A program made the position numbers and the translations under genes. Positions 9,185-15,360 of a stretch of DNA of 16,502 bases are shown here, piece by piece. Numbering within the stretch: the stretch's first letter is position 1; the number at the start of each line of letters is the position of its first letter. Source of the DNA: an uncultured Polaromonas sp. (GTDB taxonomy: Bacteria; Pseudomonadota; Gammaproteobacteria; Burkholderiales; Burkholderiaceae); the NCBI GenBank assembly GCA_946479075.1, contig CAMLDT010000062.1, positions 1 to 16,502 of the forward strand, in the 5' to 3' direction. Under the pieces are notes generated by a model. That model was not told where the DNA came from. It saw nothing but the letters and a program-made list of their open reading frames with translations, and did not search any database.

Positions 9185-10513
9185 GTGACTGAAAACGATT
9201 ATGTCATCCGAGTGCTGGACACCCCGGCGCAGATCGATGGCGCGGCCTGGAATGCCCTGCTCGCGCAGCAGGACCCGGACGGCGGGCTCAACCCCTTCAT
9301 GCGCCACGAGTACCTGTGCGCCATGCACGAAAGCGGCAGCGCCACGCCCGCCACCGGCTGGACACCGCGTTTCATCACACTCTGGCATGGCGATGCGCTG
9401 GCCGGTGCCTGCGCGCTCTACCTCAAGGATCACTCCTACGGTGAATACGTCTTCGACCACGCCTGGGCCAACGCCTACCATCAGCATGGCCTGAGTTATT
9501 ACCCGAAAGCGCTGGTGGCGCCGCCCTTCACGCCGGTGCCCGGCCCGCGCCTGCTGGCACGTGACGCGGCGACCCGCCTGCTGCTGGTGCAGGCGCTGGT
9601 GGCCTGGTGCGGCGAAGAGGGGCTGTCGTCCCTGCACCTGCTGTTCACCAGCGATGCGGATGTGGCGGCGTGTGAGGAAGCCGGTCTCATGCTGCGGCAC
9701 AACGTGCAATTTCACTGGACAAACAAAACTTTTTTGCCGCCTGAATCCCTGAGCGTTCGCCCTGAGTCGCCTGTCCTGAGCTCCGTCGAAGGGGTCGAAG
9801 GGTGCGCCGGGGCTTCGACAGGCTCAGCCCGAACGGAGCTGGCACCTGGCTACCGCGATTTCAACGATTTCCTGATGTCGCTGAGCCAGGACAAGCGCAA
9901 GAAGATCCGCCAGGAACGGCGCAAGGTGGCGGACGCTGGCGTGACCTTTCGCTGGTCACTGGGAAAGGATATCTCCGCAGCCGACTGGGACTTTTTCTAC
10001 AGCTGTTACGAGCGCACCTATTACGAACACGGCAACGCGCCGTACCTGAGCCGCGACTTCTTCCAGCGCATGGCCGACACCATGCCTGAGAACTGGCTGC
10101 TCTTTGTAGGAGAGCGATCAGGCAGTCCAATTGCTACCAGTTTGATAGCTGTCTGCGCAGGCGGGACGGGGGCTGGAGTCCAATTTGGCACTGAGTCCCC
10201 AGCCAAAATCGCCTACGGCCGTTACTGGGGCGCCACCGAACGTGTGGACTGCCTGCACTTTGAAGCCTGTTATTACCAGCCACTGCAATGGTGCATAGAC
10301 CACGGCTACCAGCGCTTCGAAGGCGGCGCCCAGGGTGAACACAAGATGGCGCGCGCCCTGCTTCCGGTCAAGACCACCAGCGCGCACTGGCTGGCGCATC
10401 CGGCGTTCGCCGATGCGGTCGAGCGTTTCCTCGAACGCGAAGGCGAAGGCATTGCCGGCTACATGGACGAACTGGAGCGGCGCAACCCCTTCCGGCAAGC
10501 CGGCGGCAACTGA
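9185..10513 (+). CDS. GNAT/FemAB-like acyltransferase (PF04339/DUF482 type) with two repeat-derived insertions
   Basis: A 442-residue protein of the FemAB-like 'peptidoglycan biosynthesis/recognition' family of GNAT-fold proteins; the substrate is unknown. Family landmarks are DHSYGEYVFDHAWANAY (about 81-97), QHGLSYYPKALVAPPFTPV (99-117), FLMSLSQDKRKKIRQERRKV (about 229-248), YGRYWGA (about 344-350), LHFEACYYQPL and the closing FEGGAQGEHKMARAL. Residues 190-218 come from repeat family A and 316-336 from family B. Both are in frame with no stop, and they help make the protein longer than the ~380-390 residues I recall for relatives. The GTG at 9185 with GGTGGG upstream is the best start. It is divergent from nadE. 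The repeat segments may be surface loops; whether the enzyme is active cannot be judged here. Confidence 0.9.
   Translation: MTENDYVIRVLDTPAQIDGAAWNALLAQQDPDGGLNPFMRHEYLCAMHESGSATPATGWTPRFITLWHGDALAGACALYLKDHSYGEYVFDHAWANAYHQHGLSYYPKALVAPPFTPVPGPRLLARDAATRLLLVQALVAWCGEEGLSSLHLLFTSDADVAACEEAGLMLRHNVQFHWTNKTFLPPESLSVRPESPVLSSVEGVEGCAGASTGSARTELAPGYRDFNDFLMSLSQDKRKKIRQERRKVADAGVTFRWSLGKDISAADWDFFYSCYERTYYEHGNAPYLSRDFFQRMADTMPENWLLFVGERSGSPIATSLIAVCAGGTGAGVQFGTESPAKIAYGRYWGATERVDCLHFEACYYQPLQWCIDHGYQRFEGGAQGEHKMARALLPVKTTSAHWLAHPAFADAVERFLEREGEGIAGYMDELERRNPFRQAGGN
9198..9203 (-). promoter_or_regulatory. Candidate -10 box for nadE inside the divergent gene
   Basis: The minus strand reads CATAAT here, about 38 bases before the nadE ATG. 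No good -35 is visible. With only 24 bases between the two divergent starts, the nadE promoter must lie within the first codons of the neighbouring gene. Confidence 0.3.
9752..9836 (+). repeat. REP-like repeat family A inserted in frame in the GNAT-like gene
   Basis: The right arm at 9814-9836 carries the TTCGACAGGC...CGAACGG pattern of the 838-860 arm, with three differences. The left arm (about 9754-9790) is a degenerate reverse complement with an apparent internal duplication of a CCTGAG-containing segment. The element spans about 29 codons and is read through as a Ser/Val/Gly/Glu-rich peptide (VLSSVEGVEG...GASTGSARTE). It sits just before the conserved YRDFNDFL segment of the host protein. 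Confidence 0.85.
10129..10192 (+). repeat. Dispersed repeat family B, copy 3, in frame in the GNAT-like gene
   Basis: Full-length copy: TTGCTACCAGTTTGATAGCT at the head, then GGGGCTGGAGTCCAATTTGGC at the tail. It encodes residues 316-336 (I-A-T-S-L-I-A then a Gly-rich stretch). The head happens to encode a hydrophobic IATSLIA strand similar to what the family normally has at this point, so insertion may have used local similarity. That last point is inference. Confidence 0.75.
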
Positions 10514-10516
10514 GGG

Positions 10517-10580
10517 TTGCTTCACTATTGATAGCAGGCCACGAACGGCCAGCGTGGGCTGGAGCCCGATTTGGCTTATG
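10517..10580 (+). repeat. Dispersed repeat family B, copy 4 (intergenic)
   Basis: It contains TATTGATAGC near its head and GGGCTGGAGCCCGATTTGGC at its tail, matching the order in copy 3. It fills most of the 113-base gap between the GNAT-like gene and the nuclease-fold gene, starting just after the stop codon. The middle part is diverged. Confidence 0.75.
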
Positions 10581-10626
10581 AACCACCTTGTTTTAAGCTG
10601 CGAGCCTGAATCGCGCCTTTTTCAGC

Positions 10627-11415
10627 ATGTTTGAACCCACCGCCATCCTTTCTGACGCCCCGCCCGCGGCCAACGTGCCCACGCCACTCGGCAAGACCCA
10701 CGCACGCCGCCTGCGCGAAATCTACCGCTCGGCCGGCTGGCCTTGCCAGGATCTGATCGAGATTGAACTGTTGGCGGGCGGCATGTTGCAGCGCGTGGCC
10801 GGTCCGGCAGGCCATGAAACACTGCGCGTCACCGATGCCGGTGTCAGCTACCTCGCCGCCACACTGGTGCGCAACCGCTCGGCGCTGTCGGCGCATGAAG
10901 CGCTGGTCGAGCAAGTGGCCTGCGAGATGGTGCGCGCCGGCCGCATCACCTGGCGCGGCCTGGGCTTGCGCGCGCAATTGCCGCCGCTGGAAAAAGACGG
11001 CAAGGTGCGCTGGTGCATCGCCCGTCCTGACGTCTTCTCGATCCGCAATACCTCGGTCGCCGAGTACGTGGACCCCATCGTCCACGAGATCAAGGTGCAC
11101 CGCTCCGACCTGCTCGGCGATTTGAAGCGCCCCGACAAACGCGCCGCCTACCTGGACCTGGGTGGCGAGTGCTGGTATGTGCTGGGCTGCGATGCGAAAG
11201 GACGCTGCATCGCTGATCCCGGCGAGGTGCCGTCCGAGTGCGGTGTGATGGTGGTGGAGAACGGGCGCCTGGTGGTGGCGAAGGCAGCGCCACGGCGTTC
11301 CCGGCAGTCCCTGCCGCTGGGGGTGTGGATGGCGCTGGCGAAAGCAACGCCAGTGGCCGGGCTGAATGAGGACGAGCAGGCCTTGTTGGGTGGTCCGCAG
11401 AGCTGCGGATCCTGA
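10627..11415 (+). CDS. Predicted PD-(D/E)XK nuclease-fold protein (MmcB-like) with N-terminal winged-helix-like region
   Basis: A 262-residue protein whose name I do not recognise. Residues 25-80 look like a winged helix: REIYRSAGWPCQDLIEIELLAGGMLQRV then LRVTDAGVSYL. Residues 88-190 resemble a PD-(D/E)XK core of the MmcB type: a helix with E91, then RPDVF with D135, then HEIK with E154 and K156, then the basic RSDLLGDLKRPDKRAAY helix and the ECWYVLG strand. Known MmcB proteins (about 150 residues) are linked to DNA repair, so this would be a longer two-domain relative. The ATG at 10627 follows repeat copy 4 by 46 bases and lacks a clear ribosome site. The C-terminal ~40 residues have no recognisable feature. 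The nuclease fold is inferred from motifs only; substrate and activity are unknown. Confidence 0.7.
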   Translation: MFEPTAILSDAPPAANVPTPLGKTHARRLREIYRSAGWPCQDLIEIELLAGGMLQRVAGPAGHETLRVTDAGVSYLAATLVRNRSALSAHEALVEQVACEMVRAGRITWRGLGLRAQLPPLEKDGKVRWCIARPDVFSIRNTSVAEYVDPIVHEIKVHRSDLLGDLKRPDKRAAYLDLGGECWYVLGCDAKGRCIADPGEVPSECGVMVVENGRLVVAKAAPRRSRQSLPLGVWMALAKATPVAGLNEDEQALLGGPQSCGS

Positions 11416-11537
11416 ACGCCTACCCCGATTGCAGGACGACAAGGGCCGCGGCAGGCGTTAGCATGGCGCCGCGCGAAGCCATTGGCTGCCATGTCCATCG
11501 AACAGACGCCTGGCGGCTCACGCACGAAAGGACAGAC

Positions 11538-11918
11538 ATGAGCAGTTTCACACCGGCGCAGTGGCAATTGCTCGCAGGCGCGGGGGCTTGCGAAGCCGTG
11601 CCGCTGCATCAGGCCGATCTGGACCGGTCCTTTGTCTACCTCCGGGATGCCGGTGTTTTTTACTGCAACGCCGGCCGGCACCGGCTGACCATGTCGCTGC
11701 TTCTGGCGTTTGCCCACGGCTACGACGATGCCGCCGAAGCCGCGGAAGAAATGGGACTGGATTTTCCTGACGCAACCGCCGACTGCTGGCTGGAACATAC
11801 GCCCGGCGCCGCGTTTCGAAGTTCGGTGGGCGGAAAGGTCCAAGCAGGCAAACGCGGGCACCTCACCCTGGTGGAAAAACGCTGGCTCGGTGAGATCGTC
11901 TATCTGTTCGACGACTGA
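11538..11918 (+). CDS. Hypothetical protein, 126 residues
   Basis: I do not recognise a family. The ATG at 11538 has a good ribosome site (GAAAGGA, about 8 bases upstream), which favours it over an in-frame ATG at 11463. The protein is soluble and acidic in the middle (HGYDDAAEAAEEMGLDFPDA), with three cysteines (C18, C43 and C83), and ends in VEKRWLGEIVYLFDD. No signal peptide or transmembrane helix is seen. It stands alone between the nuclease-fold gene (122-base gap) and the acyltransferase gene (86-base gap), all on the plus strand. Codon use is GC-rich like its neighbours, and the strong ribosome site supports it being real. Confidence 0.7.
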   Translation: MSSFTPAQWQLLAGAGACEAVPLHQADLDRSFVYLRDAGVFYCNAGRHRLTMSLLLAFAHGYDDAAEAAEEMGLDFPDATADCWLEHTPGAAFRSSVGGKVQAGKRGHLTLVEKRWLGEIVYLFDD

Positions 11919-11977
11919 GCGCTGTCCGCAGGCTTCCCCGGCAAACCCTAGTGCCCGCAGCCTGTCGCCTCGGTTAA

Positions 11978-11998
11978 CGTGTCTGCCACGGAGACACG
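11978..11998 (+). promoter_or_regulatory. Hairpin overlapping the ribosome site of the WS/DGAT gene
   Basis: CGTGTCT (11978-11984) pairs perfectly with AGACACG (11992-11998) across a 7-base loop. The probable Shine-Dalgarno GGAGA (11990-11994), ten bases before the ATG at 12005, lies partly in the 3' arm. The stem could reduce ribosome access. Pairing is seen directly; regulation is inferred, and a 7-bp stem could be chance. Confidence 0.4.
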
Positions 11999-12004
11999 AT
12001 AACC

Positions 12005-13723
12005 ATGAAATCCCTGACCGGCCTCGACGCCACCTTTCTCTACCTCGAAACCCCCGAAATGCCCATGCATGTAGGCTCACTCAACCTGTGTGAGCTGCCG
12101 CCGGGCTTCAAGGGCAGTTTTCACAAGGCCGTCACTCGCCATATCGCCAGCCGCATGCACCTGGCACCGGTGTTCAGCCGCAAGCTGGTGGCCATGCCGC
12201 TGGATTTGGGGCATCCCTTGTGGGTCGAGGCAGACGAGGTCGACATCGGTTTCCACATCCGCAAGGCTGATCTGGTGAAAAAGGGAGCAGCGCCCATGAC
12301 GCTGGCGGCGGTGCACAAGCTGTGCGCGAAGTTGCATGGTGAACGGATAGACCGCAACTTCCCGCTCTGGGAGTTCCATATCTTCGACCGCATCCAGTTA
12401 CCGGCCGCCATGGGCGGCAAGGTGGTCGCCGGCTCTTTCTCGAAGATCCATCACGCGGCCCTCGATGGCAAGGGCGGCGTGATGCTGGCCAACGCCATGC
12501 TGGACATGGGGCCGGTGCCGCGCGAAGTGGCGCCACCCGACCCCGCGCGCCGGCGCAAGCTGGAAGCCGACCTCCAGCTCGGCAAGATGATTGGATCGGT
12601 GTTTTCCAGCTCGCTCGGGCAGCTTGCCAAGCTGGCGAAAACGCTGCCGTCGGCCGCCAGCACCCTGGGCAGCACGCTGGCCCGGCAAACCGTGGCCGCG
12701 TCGCCAGCCGGTGGGCGGCCCAGGATGCCGGTGAAGCTGGCGCCGGCCACCCCGTTCAATACCGGCATCACGGCCGAGCGCGTGTTCGTCACCGCCACCT
12801 TGCCGCTGGCCGACTGCAAGGCCATGGGCAAGGCGGTGGGCGGATCGTTCAATGACGTGGTGCTGTGGGTCTGCTCGACCGCGCTGCGCAGCTACCTGAG
12901 CGATCACCACACGCTGCCCAAAAAGTCGCTGGTGGCCGCCATGCCGGTGTCGCTGCGTGAGGCGGGCGCCACGGATGCTGCCAACCTGGGCAACCAGGTC
13001 AGCATGAGCCTGGTGGAGCTGGGCACGCATCTGGCCAACCCGCTCAAACGCATGAACGCCATCATGGCGTCCACGTCCAAGGTGAAGTCCTCGGTCGGTG
13101 CGCTCAAGGGCCTGCTGCCGACCGACTACCCTTCCCTGCTGGCGCCCTGGCTGGTGGGCGGTGCCGCCAAAATGGCGCTGAATGCCTACGGCAAAAGCGG
13201 TATGGCCAGCCGCCTGCCCATGGTGGCCAACCTGGCGATCTCCAATGTGCCCGGCCCGCCGGTGCCGCTTTATCTGGCGGGCGCGCGCTTCCTGACCTTT
13301 CATCCGCTGTCCATCGTCATGCACGGGCTGGCGCTGAACATCACCATCCAGACCTATGCCGGCCAGGTGGATTTCGGCATCGTGGCCGGCAAACAGGCCT
13401 TGCCACATGCCAAAGATCTGGCGGCAGCCATAACGAACGCTTTCCGCGAGGCGCAAGCGCTGCTGGGTGCGGTTGCAGCACCGGCCGCCACGCCTGCGGC
13501 CGCCCCGGTAAAAACCCGCAGGGCCGGCGTCACCTCGGCGACGGCTTTAGAGAAGTCTCCCTCTGTGAAGCGCGCCGCCCGGCCCAAGATAATCAGTACC
13601 GAGAACAAATCAAAAACATCCAATGCATCCAGCCATGGCACACCCCCCCGTCCGACCGTCCGCAGCAGCGCAAAAACAAAATCGAAACCCAAAGCAGGCG
13701 CTGCACGACGGACCGCCGCCTAA
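12005..13723 (+). CDS. WS/DGAT-type wax ester synthase/diacylglycerol acyltransferase
   Basis: Bifunctional acyl-CoA-dependent acyltransferase family making wax esters or triacylglycerol at the inner membrane or lipid droplets. It has 572 residues. The N-terminus LTGLDATFLYLETPEMPMHVG is typical. The catalytic HHxxxDG motif is HHAALDG at 149-155, preceded by PLW at 120-122. The second domain has GGSFNDVVLW (279-288) and the NVPGPPVPLYLAG segment (414-426). The core ends near residue 488. The last ~84 residues are a low-complexity Ala/Pro/Lys/Arg/Ser tail, unusual for the family, which overlaps the next gene by about 100 bases. A good ribosome site, GGAGA, lies in a small hairpin. Substrate preference cannot be predicted. 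Confidence 0.94.
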   Translation: MKSLTGLDATFLYLETPEMPMHVGSLNLCELPPGFKGSFHKAVTRHIASRMHLAPVFSRKLVAMPLDLGHPLWVEADEVDIGFHIRKADLVKKGAAPMTLAAVHKLCAKLHGERIDRNFPLWEFHIFDRIQLPAAMGGKVVAGSFSKIHHAALDGKGGVMLANAMLDMGPVPREVAPPDPARRRKLEADLQLGKMIGSVFSSSLGQLAKLAKTLPSAASTLGSTLARQTVAASPAGGRPRMPVKLAPATPFNTGITAERVFVTATLPLADCKAMGKAVGGSFNDVVLWVCSTALRSYLSDHHTLPKKSLVAAMPVSLREAGATDAANLGNQVSMSLVELGTHLANPLKRMNAIMASTSKVKSSVGALKGLLPTDYPSLLAPWLVGGAAKMALNAYGKSGMASRLPMVANLAISNVPGPPVPLYLAGARFLTFHPLSIVMHGLALNITIQTYAGQVDFGIVAGKQALPHAKDLAAAITNAFREAQALLGAVAAPAATPAAAPVKTRRAGVTSATALEKSPSVKRAARPKIISTENKSKTSNASSHGTPPRPTVRSSAKTKSKPKAGAARRTAA

Positions 13724-14474
13724 CGCTTGGCTGCTGGCGCTGGAATTCCGGGCGTTCTGGGAGTTCGGCGCCTTGCTTCCAAGCTGGCCGGTACTGGCGC
13801 GGGCGCCGCGCGGCGATGGCCATGGCGTGGTGGTTTTCCCCGGCCTGTCGGCCAATGACGGCTCCACCCTGCCGCTACGGCGCTACCTCGACTCGCTGGG
13901 TTACGCCACCAGCGGCTGGGAGCAGGGTTTCAACTTCGGGCCGCGCGCCGGCGTGCTGGAGACGGCGCGGGCGCAGGTCAAACGCGCCTTTGACGAGAGC
14001 GGCCGCAAGGTCAGCCTGATCGGCTGGAGCCTGGGCGGTGTCTACGCACGTGAGCTGGCCAAGGAATTGCCGCACATGGTGCGTGGCGTCATCACGCTGG
14101 GCACGCCGTTTGCAGGCTCGCACCGCTCCACCAACGCCTGGCGCATTTACGAGCTGGCCAGTGGCCGCAAGGTCGAGCGTGAAACGGAAAACTACGACCT
14201 GCCCGCCGCGCCGCCGGTGCCGACCACCAGCATCTACTCGCGCAGCGACGGCATCGTGGCCTGGCAAGGCAGCATCCAGAAACCGGCCGCGCACAACCCG
14301 CACACCGAAAACGTCGAGGTCATCGCCAGCCATGTCGGGCTGGGTGTCAATCCAAGCGCCTGGTGGACCGTGGCCAACCGGCTGGCCCAGGCCGAGGGCC
14401 ACTGGCAGCCCTTCGAGCGCAAGGGCACGTTTTTGCACGGGCTGATTTTTCCGGACCCGGCCCGCGCCGGCTGA
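13623..14474 (+). CDS. Alpha/beta hydrolase (lipase/esterase-like)
   Basis: A 283-residue serine hydrolase. The nucleophile elbow is GWSLGG with S136. The likely acid is D209 (SRSDGIV) and the likely histidine H237 (IASHVGLG). An oxyanion-loop-like VVVFPGLSAND lies at about 69-79. No signal peptide is evident, so it is probably cytoplasmic. The start is uncertain: ATG at 13623 or 13635, both without a good ribosome site. Residues similar to family N-termini begin near codon 35, so the start must lie inside the tail of the upstream acyltransferase gene, giving about a 100-base overlap in a different frame. Pairing with a WS/DGAT gene suggests work on acyl esters; this is inferred. A strong terminator follows 25 bases after the stop. 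Confidence 0.9.
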   Translation: MHPAMAHPPVRPSAAAQKQNRNPKQALHDGPPPNAWLLALEFRAFWEFGALLPSWPVLARAPRGDGHGVVVFPGLSANDGSTLPLRRYLDSLGYATSGWEQGFNFGPRAGVLETARAQVKRAFDESGRKVSLIGWSLGGVYARELAKELPHMVRGVITLGTPFAGSHRSTNAWRIYELASGRKVERETENYDLPAAPPVPTTSIYSRSDGIVAWQGSIQKPAAHNPHTENVEVIASHVGLGVNPSAWWTVANRLAQAEGHWQPFERKGTFLHGLIFPDPARAG

Positions 14475-14498
14475 AAACCGGCCCGTCGCCCAAACAAA

Positions 14499-14534
14499 AG
14501 CGCCTGCGGCTTTCGCCGCAGGCGCTCTTTTTTT
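14499..14534. terminator. Rho-independent terminator, bidirectional
   Basis: A perfect 12-bp stem (14499-14510 with 14515-14526) closed by a TTTC loop is followed on the plus strand by CTTTTTTT. On the minus strand the stem is followed by TTTTGTTTG, a weaker U-tract, so it can also serve the convergent ppa transcript. It ends the acyltransferase-hydrolase unit. Confidence 0.92.
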
Positions 14535-14585
14535 GATAGCTGCTCACGCCCGACAGACAAGGGCCAGAGCACCAAAATGCTTCAA
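14531..14585 (+). repeat. Dispersed repeat family B, copy 5
   Basis: It starts at TTTGATAGCTGC within the terminator T-run, then has GACAAGGGCCAGAGCACCAAAATG, in the same order as the other copies. It lies between the terminator and the end of ppa, and may reach into the ppa stop region. Boundaries are approximate. Confidence 0.65.
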
Positions 14586-14587
14586 AC

Positions 14588-15133
14588 TCAAGCCGCTTCC
14601 GGGTGTTCCTTGCGGTAGTTGGCGATGCCGTCGGTGATTTCCTTGCGGGCAGCCTCTGTGCCTTCCCAGCCATTGATCTTGACCCACTTGCCTTCTTCCA
14701 GGTCCTTGTAGTGCTCGAAGAAGTGCGCAATGGTTTTCAGGCGCAGCGGGTTCAGGTCTTCAGGCTTTTGCCACTGGGTGTAAAGCGAGCATTTCTTGTC
14801 AACAGGCACGGCCAGCACCTTGCCGTCTTCGCCGGCTTCATCGGTCATCTTGAGGATGCCGATGGCGCGGCAGGTCACCACCACACCGGGGATCAGCGGC
14901 ACCGGCGTGATCACCAGCACATCGACCGGGTCGCCATCGCCGCTCAGGGTCTTGGGCACATAACCGTAGTTGGTCGGGTAGTGCATGGACGTGCTCATGA
15001 AGCGGTCCACAAAAATCGCGCCGGATTCCTTGTCCACTTCGTATTTCACGGGGTCGGCGTTCATCGGGATTTCGATGATGACGTTGAAAGCGTCGGGGGC
15101 GTTTTTGCCGGGGGTAACTTTATCGAGGGACAT
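14588..15133 (-). CDS. ppa: Inorganic pyrophosphatase, soluble family I
   Basis: Hydrolyses pyrophosphate to two phosphates in the cytoplasm, pulling biosynthetic reactions forward. It has 181 residues, normal for bacterial family I. Active-site elements are IIEIP with E21, K30, the YGYVP segment (56-60), the signature DGDPVD at 66-71 and the second metal-binding group D98, D103 and K105. The start at ATG 15133 matches family N-termini, although the ribosome site is weak and the frame continues open upstream. It is divergent from hppA, the membrane pyrophosphatase, across 227 bases. Confidence 0.97.
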   Translation of the reverse strand: MSLDKVTPGKNAPDAFNVIIEIPMNADPVKYEVDKESGAIFVDRFMSTSMHYPTNYGYVPKTLSGDGDPVDVLVITPVPLIPGVVVTCRAIGILKMTDEAGEDGKVLAVPVDKKCSLYTQWQKPEDLNPLRLKTIAHFFEHYKDLEEGKWVKINGWEGTEAARKEITDGIANYRKEHPEAA

Positions 15134-15191
15134 GGTCGCTTTGCGTGGGAGTAATGAAAAAGGGGTGAGCAGGTGCTCAGTATTTACCCTC

Positions 15192-15197
15192 ATTTTA
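15192..15197 (-). promoter_or_regulatory. Candidate -10 box for ppa
   Basis: The minus strand reads TAAAAT about 60 bases before the ppa ATG. The -35 position is not convincing. It lies just downstream, in the ppa direction, of the direct repeats described separately. Confidence 0.35.
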
Positions 15198-15215
15198 GGG
15201 CTTGCGACCCTGGGC

Positions 15216-15254
15216 TTCGCGAACTTGTCACGTTTTGGCGTTAAATTTCGCGAG
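15216..15254. promoter_or_regulatory. Paired TTCGCGA direct repeats between ppa and hppA
   Basis: TTCGCGAACTTG begins at 15216 and TTCGCGAGTTGG at 15247, 31 bases apart start to start, close to three helical turns. The first contains the palindrome TTCGCGAA. Placement upstream of both divergent pyrophosphatase genes suggests an operator for a shared regulator. No known regulator is assigned. Confidence 0.4.
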
Positions 15255-15304
15255 TTGGCCAATCGTCTCCGCGCATGTTGAGAGCGACGAGGAAGCAACG
15301 CAGC

Positions 15305-15330
15305 GGGGGCACCGCTAGCGTGGCGCCCCC
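15305..15330 (+). promoter_or_regulatory. GC-rich hairpin in the hppA leader
   Basis: GGGGGC (15305-15310) pairs with GCCCCC (15325-15330). After one A-C mismatch, a further 4 bp (one G-U) close a TAGC loop. The structure ends 20 bases before the hppA ribosome site GGAG (15351-15354) and leaves it free. It has no U-tract, so it is not a terminator. Confidence 0.5.
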
Positions 15331-15360
15331 TCCAAGCGAAAAACAACGTAGGAGATTTTT

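Noticed and set aside
9161..9715. Upstream in-frame extension of nadE by 185 codons
   Set aside because: The nitrilase-type domain begins exactly at the ATG at 9160, and the extension lies opposite the GNAT-like gene with no similarity to any NadE.
11415..11459. Inverted AACGCCT/AGGCGTT after the nuclease-fold gene
   Set aside because: Only 7-bp arms with a 31-base spacer and no T-run, which can occur by chance in GC-rich DNA.
12398..13456. 352-codon open frame opposite the WS/DGAT gene
   Set aside because: Antisense shadow with repetitive His/Gly/Arg/Gln composition; the sense frame has the HHxxxDG catalytic motif.
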